IMG/VR virus record: IMGVR_UViG_3300046028_006424
Span: 1-60,042 of that record
Direction: 5' to 3' (one strand)
From: a virus
Length of the DNA: 60,042 nucleotides
The number at the start of each line of letters is the position of its first letter. The stretch's first letter is position 1. Below the pieces are notes generated by a model. The model was not told the origin of the DNA. It searched no databases and worked only from the letters and a program-made list of their open reading frames with translations. The translations under genes were made by a program, and so were the position numbers. This document shows, piece after piece, positions 27,701-33,309 of the stretch.

Positions 27701-30700
27701 TTGTCGGCAGCCCAATTCGTGCCTATGGCGCGACGGGCGGCAAGGGCAAGGTGGTTCGCTTCAAATCGCGTGACGGAGAACTCATCACGGGAATTATGAT
27801 GCCTCGTAGTTGGGGAATCTCAAATCTCGTCGAAGATCCACGCAAAGAACTGGCGGACGCAGCCGCCGTTGTTCGCTACATGCAGGAAAACCCGTATTCC
27901 GCTGGCTACGTGGAAAGCGGCGAGTCGGTGCGAATCCATCACAACTACGGAAGCTATCGGATCAGCGCCCCCTCGGCCCGCCGCACTGGTGGTGACATCT
28001 TCCTTGATGAAGAACTCCGCGACATCGTGGGAGACTTTAGCAAGAACGGCCAGCGCATGACTGCCGACCTCAACAGCAGCGATATTGAGCGTGCAGCCGC
28101 CCGCGTGGTGCAGATCACCGGTAAACGGTTCAAAGGCCAGGATTTGAACAAGGTACGGAAGGCAAACGGCACCGCAGAGGACAGCGCCGAATCCAAGACT
28201 GTCCGCCCAAAAAGCGCGCTCAAGGAAGCGGCAACGAAGGAATGGGACAAGCATATCGAAAAAGGCGGGTCACTCGGCCAGCCCCCCGCAGGCCGCGACG
28301 ACCCCAACAGCATCCGCAACGCGAAGCGCATCCGCTACCGTGGCCTGTTTAAGAACCAAGAATCAAGCAATGGCCGCGCAATCACCGAGAACCTGAACAA
28401 TCGCGCTCGCGCCGGCCAGATCATCCGCAGTTTCGAGCGCGATTGGGCACCGTTCTTCACCTACATCGACGACACGGCCCCCGAGGGTAAGCGCAAGGAG
28501 GCCCTGAAAAAGTTGGTGAACAAGTTCGCGATGTCTGACTCCCCTGAGAGCAAGTCGCTCTACAAGTGGTACTCGGAACTCCCCCTTGGCGAGCTTGTCC
28601 CCGAGGACACCGAGCGTGTGAAGGAAGCAAAAGAGCTGCTGCCGTATCTTGAGAATCTGACCATTTCCGCACCGACCGTAACGCACGTCATGCCCGATGG
28701 TGCGCAGTTGACCAGCGAAGGCGTGCAAACGCTCATGGCGAACCCTCGCGCCTACCACGGCACGCCCCACAAGGTGGACAAGTTCAGCATGGACAAGATC
28801 GGAACCGGAGAAGGCAATCAAGCTTATGGCTGGGGTCTGTACTTTGCTGAGTCCCGAATGGTGGGCATCGAATACAGGGACACCCTTGGAAACATGCGGC
28901 TGAAAATGCCCGATGGTGGCTATGTTGACGAGAAGCTGAGCACTTCAGGTGCAAAAAGAATCCTGCGCGAAGCGCGGTCCTACTGGATTGAAAAGAAAAC
29001 TCTGAAACAGTTCAGGAGTGATCTCGAAATGCAGCGAGATCGAGCACTGGTCTGGGCGAAACAAGGGAATTCAGCTGAAAGCAATCAGCAGTTCGCCGCT
29101 GATGCAGATGAGATTCTGAAACTTACGGATGATGCAGTTCTAGAAAGCACAGGGAACCTCTATACCGTCGATCTGTTGCCAGACGAGGAGGATTTTCTCG
29201 ACTGGGACAAGCCATTCCACGCACAAAGCCAGAAGGTTCAAGACGCCATCCGTGCATACTTGCCGACCAGCACGTCTATCCTCAAAAATCGTGACGATAT
29301 TGGCGAATTCGAAGGACAGCGCATCTACACATGGATCTCCAACAGCGGCGACAAAAAAGAGTGCAGCAAAGCCATGCTGGCAGCTGGCATTCCTGGCATT
29401 CGGTATCTTGATGGAAACAGCCGTTCGTTTGCTGGTTTCTGGGCTGAATCCAAACCCGATGAATTCGGCAGGTGGTGGGTCACGAACGGACGCGAAAGGG
29501 TATACACCAACTCGCAGAGCGATGCAGCGGCAGAGGTCAAGAAACGGAATTCGGATAACCGTGGCACCTACAACTATGTGCTCTTCGATGAAAGCCTTGT
29601 CCGCATCATCGCTGAAAACGGGAATCCTGTGGATGCCGCTCTGGGTGCGCCTCCTTCTTCCTACCGCTCCCCTGTCAGCATGCTCGAAGAAGCCGTTGGC
29701 AGACTCGGAGGCACCGCGCCAGCGAACAAGCCCGCCGGCCTCAGCAGCATGTTCAACCCAAAGGCGGGCCGTCCTGCCACCGGGGAGCGCACGCTGTTCG
29801 AGACGCCAAAGAATCCAGGGCCCGCATTCCAGACGAAAGACCTGCACGCCGCCTATCAGCGCGCCATCCGCAGCACCTCTACGATCTGGGCGAGCATCCG
29901 CAGCGTGTTCGATGAGGCGAAAAAGCTGAATCCATCCCTGAAAAAGGTCGATTTCATGGCCCAGTTGAAGGCGGCCTACTACTCGAATCTCGTTGGCATC
30001 GAGCCGTCCGAGCAATCGAGCACAGTCAATGCCGCCGGTGACTTCACCATGCGCGACTCTCTCGGCGTGGTTCACACAAACATGGTGTTCATGCCGACCA
30101 CCGAGGCCGAAATGATCGAAGCAGCGGAGCGCGACACAAGCTCGACTCCTGACCAGATCCTGAACGACTGGGCAAATTCTGAACTTTCGCAGCCGCCATC
30201 CCCTCCAATTGACCCGACCGTAGCCAACCAAGGCGACACCAGAGACAATCGGGAAGCGTTTGCGCGCATCCGAGGCTCTTACATTGCCGAGGAGATCACC
30301 CAGGCCAATTTCGACGAGATCCGCGAGAAAGTGCAAAGCCAGATAGACGAGGACGAAGAGGGGATGCTCGACAACATCCAATGGAAGGTTGCCAACGACG
30401 AGCAGCTGAGCCTTGAGGAGGAAATCGCCCGCCGAATGCTCGCCAACACCTTGCGCACCCGTGGTGTGCGGGAAAATGACCCTTCCCTTGTGGTGCTGGC
30501 AGATTCTCTGTGGGGCCAGGACATCCGCGACGCCACCGAGACCGCCCGCAAGCTCGCCGTGCGCGTCGACCAACTGCAATCACCGCAGGAACGCCTCGAT
30601 GCAGCCATGGGCCGCATCATCGCCCCAAACCGGGCAAAACTGCGCGAACGCCTCACGACTGCGTGGACGCCATCGGCCAAACGCCGGGAGATTGCACGCC

Positions 30701-33309
30701 TCGAAGGAGAGATTGCAAAGGCCGCGACAGCAGCCAGCCGAGCAAGCCTTGAAAGGACACTTGCGGAAGCCAAGGCCCGCATGGATCACAACGACCTCAT
30801 CGACAAGATGGCCGCTGAGAACAACGAGGCCGTGGACAAGATTTTGAAGCGTGTCGGCCTGACACAGGCAGACTTGACCATGACGCCCGATGACCGGCAC
30901 TCGCTGCAAACCGCCGTGCTGGACCTGCCGCCGGTGAAAAACGCCATGGTCACACTCTCCCCCGAGGTGCAAAAGGCCATCGAAATGAGCGTGCGCGGCT
31001 ACACGGACGCCGCAATCGCCCGTGACACTGGCCTGAAAACCGATGTTGTGGAGCGTGTCACCGAGCATTTCCGCAACGTGACTGCCAAGCAGGCCATTTC
31101 TCAGGCTGTCACCATCGGTAAGCAAACCCTCGGCGGATTCATCGAAGGCGGGAAGAACCTGATTCGCTGGATTCTTAAAGCGCCGCCCGCGCCGCTGCAA
31201 AACATGGTCAACATGGGGGTGAAGAACGCCGCCAACGTGCAGGCCCAGGTTCAGGCCATCTTAAACGCTGCCATTCCGACCCGCCGCAACCGCAACCGCC
31301 GCGCCCTGCATGCCGCCGTGGTGAACGGGAAGAAGGGCCAAAAGATCACCGTCTTTGTCCCCTACGACCCGACCGACTGGCAGCAGGTTTACCGTGTGGC
31401 CCGCGAACTCTCCACCCGTGACGCCACGGCGATGAACAAGGTGTACGAGTACTGGATCAACGGCATCCTGTCCGGCCCGCAGACGCATGTGGTCAACACC
31501 GCTTCAAATACCCTCTCGACGCTCTGGCACTACGGCCCGCAGTGGTTCGCCTCCGCGACCGTCAACACCATCATTCGCGACCCCAACTCGACGCAGTGGG
31601 GCGAGTTCCCGAAGGTGTGGGCAGGCTTTATGAAGGGCATTCAGCCCGCCATGGCAAACTTTGCGCTCGCATGGCGCACCGAGGCCGACCCCGTGGAGCA
31701 CACGTACCTCGACCGCCCGGTGACAGTTATGTTCAACGACGCCTCCCTTGAAAAAGCAGGTGGTGGCAAAGCCCCGTCCATTGGTGGCATTCCTGGCCGA
31801 ATCATTCGCTCGCCTGGCCGTTTCCTCGTCGCCATGGATGCGTTCGCCAAGACACTCATCATGCACGGTGAAGTGTCCGCCTACGCCTACCGACTTGGCA
31901 AACAGCGCGGCCTAGTCGGCGTGGCGCTCGAAAACTTCATGGCTTCGCAGATCGCGACCCATGGCTCTGAATCGTGGGAGCACTCCCTGCAAACGGCCAA
32001 GGAACTCACGTTCCAAGACGAGAATGACATTACGAAGGCCGTGGAGAAGGTCACGAATGCCGCCAAGCAGGCGAAGTACATCGGCCTCCTGTTCAAGTTC
32101 CTGCTCCCATTCGTCCGCACGCCGACCAACATCTACCGCACAGGCATGCGGAAAGCGGGCGGAAGCGCCGGTTTGCTGCTCTACCGTCTCGGCAAGGCCG
32201 GGTTCTATAAGATCCACAAGGGCGAAAACTTCTTCGACACCTATTCGAAGGGTAAGATGGTACAGGACGTGTCTGAATCGGTCATGGCTGGCGCTCTTTG
32301 GATGCTGGCTATGTCACTGTCCGAAGGCGACCCCGAGGACGAAAAGAAGGCGTTTGAGATCACTGGCGCACGCCCCTACGGCGTGGCAAATGCCGGGGAA
32401 CGTGCCAGCCAGCTACGGCAGGAGGGCGGTTCAAACCTCATCATCATTCGCAAGAACCCTGTCACGGGCGAGAAACTGGCCGATCCGATCCGCATCCCAT
32501 ACGGGCGATACGAGCCGATGGCGCTGACCATTGGCACGCTGGTGGATGCCGCCCGCGAGTTCAAGGAGTGGTCACGGCTGCCCGGTGGCGAGCAGACCGC
32601 CGACAAGCTGGCAGGCACGATCATGCAGCACATCGTTGCCCAGGCGCAGGACAAGACGTTCCTGCAAGGCATCTCGTCCGTTGCCCAGTTGGCCGAAGAC
32701 TTGACGCAGAACCGGCTTTCCCTTGGCGATTCCGTGGCAAAGCAGTTTGTCAACGGTGTGGTGCCGAACCTCATCCGCCAGACGCTTCGCCAAGCGCGGC
32801 CTGAACTCATCGACTCCAAGAAACCGCTGGAGGTGCTTGGATCGAAAACACTCGGCGGTGCGTTGTCCGAAGGGCAAGCCAAGATCAACGAGGCAGGGAA
32901 ACCCGTCACTCGCCGCGGCGGACCGGTGGGCAATATTCTGTTCCCCGGTGCCACCGAGCCGAGTAAGGCGCTGTTTGATACCGCGTTGAAGGACTGGAAC
33001 GCCCGCCATCCCAGCGAGAAGTGGAACCCTGACCCCATCACGAAGGGCGACTGGTTCATCTATGACCCAGCCATGGGCAGCAAAAAGGGCAAGTTCCCGC
33101 TCAAAGATTCGCGCCAGATTTCCCTGTTCGAGAAGAACGTGGGCATCATGTTCGACAAGCTGGCCGCGCAAGCCTTGGCGAAAACCGGCTACCGTCCCGG
33201 CGTCAAAGTCACCCCCGACCAGATCGAAGCCATCAAAGACGCTCGAACTGCCGCTATCAAACGTGTTCGTTCTATGCCACCATCAGCCTTTACTGTGAAG
33301 ACCAAATGA
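15769..33309 (+). CDS. Giant polyvalent protein (about 5,846 aa): metallopeptidase, clamp-like, N6-methyltransferase, SF2 helicase, ADP-ribosyltransferase
   Basis: One uninterrupted frame, start taken at ATG 15769. An EF-hand-like loop lies at residues 66-77 (D-x-N-x-D-G-x-I-x3-E) within a charged coiled-coil region to about 780, then a Gly/Ala-rich hydrophobic segment (about 798-945). A ParB-like IDGHHR motif is near 1473; a zinc peptidase HEVIH lies at 1632-1636. A clamp-like region (about 1945-2170) contains LVATDGRMMF. An N6-adenine methyltransferase follows (DATAGNGM near 2630, NPPF 2692-2695). After a Gly/Ser linker comes a strawberry-notch-type helicase (GDETGIGKGR 3052-3061, DEAH 3194-3197, QTLGRIKR 3591-3598). 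An ADP-ribosyltransferase starts YHGTPH at 4329 with GWGLYFAES. Conserved polyvalent segments follow from about 5200 (NGILSGPQTHVVN; PFVRTPTN). By analogy with P1 DarB it is probably packaged and ejected. Confidence 0.85.
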   Translation: MPDFSENRRRIRTPGVNSQQSQSPFISDTQVRMMNAQRGQSIMADKIARAGVPSSYTPRKSTSSRDTNGDGVISSGERVDHIKRPDGTLVPVAAATGDPYLVRPKGVDHYVSPRSGDRFKVDPASPTGLLSIGSARDEAMRKAAEKQAKEDAAASKIEAKAVTDADKATAKAAAEAKKLANAQATDKLIAEGRAYHLSRETGTPLPVQTDEEFAKAKQEKMAKLQQEAAAKPYKKRLDELQLELSNPDLPKVTDKDLSDADNERAAAETELMAQRGTDDLATPLTDDEVKAALADPLRKDAANKLLAAREKTAALPKHVAKRLALEKEAYETKKRILDPLKYAADLKAEAPMKSDDELKAHADEINNRIKARDADVRQEAARITQKDGQFSQQYALTKQKYDEALTGGDPNVIGTLGDSMRDLEQQMLQWQGSSQDQRAAVDAESEQIKHDASHLQILADEQKKRDAVRQDQYTAALDAALPSAGQKYKSVTEDAYKRREDLRAKYPDPFAPEAKAAFDALNKDFEEKATAITKEADAAARAKQQKQQELRGKAFDAAQAAKSEIAKQRAADPAAPHGLSDLLSISKWKKAFTMTHEERSAEDSAQMQKQKAIIVEQMKKAGLDPENPEHQTFMEDAEKMDWSNAIIASDEKGGWGGKMGAEHALKGITNMLASGKDDSTAEISRTLSDGTLMINPLLVQDDAGYKKAVEKADAKPEAKAAALKQLPELQIQQAAALLPALLDTPKATPGESYESFEKRRETDPEHGEWFKGLRDGEKVREYFKEQQNRGNLVNVIDYLGTQAMSGLLQAGTMVLGTAGIATGFIPKVGEAISQTAAEGSKIASSMTATTRQETGAGGALRTVGQIANMAPPLALVALSGGRTAPMLGLSGMQTAGSQYAQGYQEMRDKGATHAEAWKAQALPAVASGIVTAALTHAGGQKGIEALYSPAGRAAAKEAIKSYWTALPKAFVKEGGREFLFEELPDELISTIIAAKASGDDPAKAVHQLIDQLPEFGAAIMLLGGAGGVKEAMQENRTASQPPAEDLADAPTPSVLPETEAARTAAIQAWTPATVPNSVLNATKAAHGKDATPEQQTDMARTAAHALVEIAAGGDPRTMSPEVRRVLGIKINSKDGSIVPASANVMPLVESVADPKGNHQPVITDAARAWLAKEVPTAAEAIKSSYAERVEQIKNPPKPAKKPKVEKAQPANASQEMSATKLRKLAQQRQNELLWKRDGKAGGTDEIATSPRQLSAAEKAELESLDKHLAADDTEALAKQYGVKIKAPVDVTSPATTPTEPAASPTKATTPPSKPAESVNSGQSSPKLPRELASAKPRWKEYELEFESDIDRAAYIAAQEKPSKRDADYLAFAMKHAGLSEPAVRSHGAAVRAYIKANTGSAKNSKTGPTIAIPSQMEARKPAVEISPHLIETVPEDLARAQEDRTANNERWQRAEKSTDPIHVLQLPGGKYRVIDGHHRLIDRLAKGQPIMATMGKAKTPQKEEKPQPTEQEKAPRGTIEPVATAPEDRKDAAQGLAGGALLAAAEKQSQAVVSKMQGEEKQRAIIARDVILAVIRRYNGHLPIDLAKGDNGFSFSNEGKVLINPRKAIMDVVEATSSNAEAKTMAEKLFDHEVIHLFATSKIEPARIKAVWNDLPQDVKNAVIKAYSIRLVASGQPAVDLNDFAGGHEYFRAMIEATRTGVLSEQAIGPKLAEKWKQIVLDFLAILKDLKKQFASIKSEAKRTELTARVEAIRKEISDALDQFERSIAPQESNNPGKEPALATSTGAVSTTETSSESPVKGSTETVAAADGVTSITNAKESSVKSEKQEAIRAGIPVKEVTTPAAIKEKNPADAKALREMKRYLLEKIDDAIATAGDPSQPKVVIEIPGDGTFTLHNNKKTLQEFAKKAKSFPTSTPAATVPKLTEIRPSGIPVLNKGKVTTATLVKVAGAFASTDDSRQSIMQVADFGDTLVATDGRMMFTAPIPGEGTEEDPVLYSANGARLGPQSKNEKFGKYPGWQVAIPQDAEVIYRGLDTGRLWQILKQASAVYRDTNWKVVNGKGQTENQTPYVQIFINPDNTIGVRGEADNRTQDGGGYVSNIDVYEHNMQPGAQIVGRFDADLFMSALAAFRAIGQEKVSIKSTDDKTQGAMILSSRAADVIIMRVKGLSPSEKAAPSPAETKSPAISPPEIKDDAPSLKSEEPAAPKDAIDSALDEAFGGLYAPPTGKGTPLDLSEAISAVEAFYADPSEPTNWPEDLQEDFEKAPLSQAVESTDFVAFYEALPENKRTKEFTQWYEEAKANETVQKRLDGFYSTLKKNPQAAFTADEWAALQASPNEARRDIETQKQVTERAIQQLTIPERKIYDDDLENLNEFWESDKPQEMAMAGFLPQVKERVQSTIQQIEALGRHKWDKTMQAFDELDEPQVLFQNPGPVEQVALPKDRRDAMMKAAGALVDLGLKTPQELAARLDKLAPNGALRQYARSFWRLMTGFDAELDENPDWQAIYAPKVEAPATAEPDAIRDLILSDDSRAKKAQAMKKLSQERGETIKETQEFVESRLVQIADEVARNGEPAKDRFDELVSIYDKQPLFSARTSTSMENQAYSTPAPMAFVLGHMTGVTPQTSVYDATAGNGMLEIGANLENSVANEIDETRRTGLQQLGVGTITNKDATSPVGAFKDRAKAQVVHLNPPFGGIPNTNFDGFGIRKLEHIISLHALKEGMADNGTAAIILGATMHNQEQSKGAQWVFENYLYGNYHVIDNFEVSGDLYGNQGAKWPVRILVIAGRRAVPLTKQDLAPKTVDRLETWDDVWTRAERTRHEVERQRQILGTDGQSSVPAGTPTGNEGTQKPGSVSSGQPSNAPTPASGGKRGGNSGGKSSSSTTGNGSSGLDASGTSEQSADAGTADQSDASGRKPTSGVEGGRGSSTKSPSNAGNGSPTDRGNADAGGADQSNDRGVKRKKAEATATQVPYDPASTGNPFETLVPRGIGDALQSALAEIKANRGPIDQYVADSLDMSVADLQKAMAAEQIDGVAMAIYQMETGGALIIGDETGIGKGRQAASLIRFAILKGKIPVFFTKDPKLFSDMWGDLRDIGTQMSEPNASASDLSVRPLVLGDAEKAQIKTPDNVVVLKPASNAKQSKIFAAAKEEGFASTGHNAIFATYSQIRDPNARQEFLEWLAANDDIVVVLDEAHESAGDGETSMQAAFMMGGTIKRGKGSAKTEITKSGLLNGQGAMHPRGGVLYLSATFAKRPDNMPVYYRTDLRRGADNFKQVVEAMTRGGVALQQAITEALAEAGQYTRRERDFTGVSYSMKRVDVGDETELVRQVDEVTNVLSEISAFSKRISSIVQASTAQSNSQTSMTDFASIVHNQVGQLLLAAKADAVVDEVVEAHKRGEKPIVALMNTMESFLQQYVDDLDIKPGQPLNLNWSALLEYALSRTLRASEKLPNGDTEIFIVDPADYNLAGRYNEVLKAARAVSVEFPVSPIDYIIQKAKAGGVNVGELTGRESGIDYTDFKTGAGTYRKFKRADKNTLVNTFNNGTLAGLLLNASGSTGLSIHASEKFKDQKPRHMIIAQPALDINVFIQTLGRIKRTGIVMNGRYPGGEAYGARYSHLTLPLNSEMRPAIMAARKMKSLNANTTGESDSAVKIEAEDLMNRFGNQVVAEYLSRIPELQGELNLDVTEREDGTVEVPQDIARKFTGRMALQTNARQGEAYAEIIADYRRAVEQAKVTGDYDLEIIIHDDWDATKASSEQIVAGTDESSIFTSSVNVQGWDMTDTRPTPSGADMLAEFTKENGSNQQLDTRWQSFSREVNERLDGLEKRTQARLGEAQATLAGLAEADPGYKAADLAVSMLLRQQGNIAVKKARWRDTQRRLDDIIDEAGKPVMLENAETNEMDHGMMTQIKFPDITGQLRIAPSAFKMTYLLNRPGGRIYPSLASFKADGYTQARSQYYLEDMTGDRGGRRERRTILVGSPIRAYGATGGKGKVVRFKSRDGELITGIMMPRSWGISNLVEDPRKELADAAAVVRYMQENPYSAGYVESGESVRIHHNYGSYRISAPSARRTGGDIFLDEELRDIVGDFSKNGQRMTADLNSSDIERAAARVVQITGKRFKGQDLNKVRKANGTAEDSAESKTVRPKSALKEAATKEWDKHIEKGGSLGQPPAGRDDPNSIRNAKRIRYRGLFKNQESSNGRAITENLNNRARAGQIIRSFERDWAPFFTYIDDTAPEGKRKEALKKLVNKFAMSDSPESKSLYKWYSELPLGELVPEDTERVKEAKELLPYLENLTISAPTVTHVMPDGAQLTSEGVQTLMANPRAYHGTPHKVDKFSMDKIGTGEGNQAYGWGLYFAESRMVGIEYRDTLGNMRLKMPDGGYVDEKLSTSGAKRILREARSYWIEKKTLKQFRSDLEMQRDRALVWAKQGNSAESNQQFAADADEILKLTDDAVLESTGNLYTVDLLPDEEDFLDWDKPFHAQSQKVQDAIRAYLPTSTSILKNRDDIGEFEGQRIYTWISNSGDKKECSKAMLAAGIPGIRYLDGNSRSFAGFWAESKPDEFGRWWVTNGRERVYTNSQSDAAAEVKKRNSDNRGTYNYVLFDESLVRIIAENGNPVDAALGAPPSSYRSPVSMLEEAVGRLGGTAPANKPAGLSSMFNPKAGRPATGERTLFETPKNPGPAFQTKDLHAAYQRAIRSTSTIWASIRSVFDEAKKLNPSLKKVDFMAQLKAAYYSNLVGIEPSEQSSTVNAAGDFTMRDSLGVVHTNMVFMPTTEAEMIEAAERDTSSTPDQILNDWANSELSQPPSPPIDPTVANQGDTRDNREAFARIRGSYIAEEITQANFDEIREKVQSQIDEDEEGMLDNIQWKVANDEQLSLEEEIARRMLANTLRTRGVRENDPSLVVLADSLWGQDIRDATETARKLAVRVDQLQSPQERLDAAMGRIIAPNRAKLRERLTTAWTPSAKRREIARLEGEIAKAATAASRASLERTLAEAKARMDHNDLIDKMAAENNEAVDKILKRVGLTQADLTMTPDDRHSLQTAVLDLPPVKNAMVTLSPEVQKAIEMSVRGYTDAAIARDTGLKTDVVERVTEHFRNVTAKQAISQAVTIGKQTLGGFIEGGKNLIRWILKAPPAPLQNMVNMGVKNAANVQAQVQAILNAAIPTRRNRNRRALHAAVVNGKKGQKITVFVPYDPTDWQQVYRVARELSTRDATAMNKVYEYWINGILSGPQTHVVNTASNTLSTLWHYGPQWFASATVNTIIRDPNSTQWGEFPKVWAGFMKGIQPAMANFALAWRTEADPVEHTYLDRPVTVMFNDASLEKAGGGKAPSIGGIPGRIIRSPGRFLVAMDAFAKTLIMHGEVSAYAYRLGKQRGLVGVALENFMASQIATHGSESWEHSLQTAKELTFQDENDITKAVEKVTNAAKQAKYIGLLFKFLLPFVRTPTNIYRTGMRKAGGSAGLLLYRLGKAGFYKIHKGENFFDTYSKGKMVQDVSESVMAGALWMLAMSLSEGDPEDEKKAFEITGARPYGVANAGERASQLRQEGGSNLIIIRKNPVTGEKLADPIRIPYGRYEPMALTIGTLVDAAREFKEWSRLPGGEQTADKLAGTIMQHIVAQAQDKTFLQGISSVAQLAEDLTQNRLSLGDSVAKQFVNGVVPNLIRQTLRQARPELIDSKKPLEVLGSKTLGGALSEGQAKINEAGKPVTRRGGPVGNILFPGATEPSKALFDTALKDWNARHPSEKWNPDPITKGDWFIYDPAMGSKKGKFPLKDSRQISLFEKNVGIMFDKLAAQALAKTGYRPGVKVTPDQIEAIKDARTAAIKRVRSMPPSAFTVKTK
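24269..24649 (+). CDS. Embedded +1-frame ORF, 126-aa helical protein
   Basis: Within the giant gene's low-complexity linker the +1 frame encodes, from ATG 24269 to TAA 24649, a sequence with ordinary protein character: NRDQYLAANLQMLQRLQ, a Glu/Ala/Leu helix, DWMPQELL, LLTSLTP and a terminal helix ISQMIEA. Over the same bases the giant frame is Gly/Ser/Thr/Asn repeats built mainly from GGA codons, as if constrained by the other frame. This suggests either an internal gene or a former domain frame. No Shine-Dalgarno site is seen. Confidence 0.4.
   Translation: MDNPRYLLVLPQGTKEPKNRDQYLAANLQMLQRLQAEASEEEIQEANQVLRQLETEVLDWMPQELLSNPQTLELLTSLTPVDGSPLQEWKAGEEAALKAPRMLETEARQIAETLTLAGRISQMIEA

Noticed and set aside
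29140-30579. 479-codon open frame antisense to the giant gene
   Set aside because: Arg-rich composition and no coupling or leader; it mirrors the giant gene's codon bias and is a shadow.
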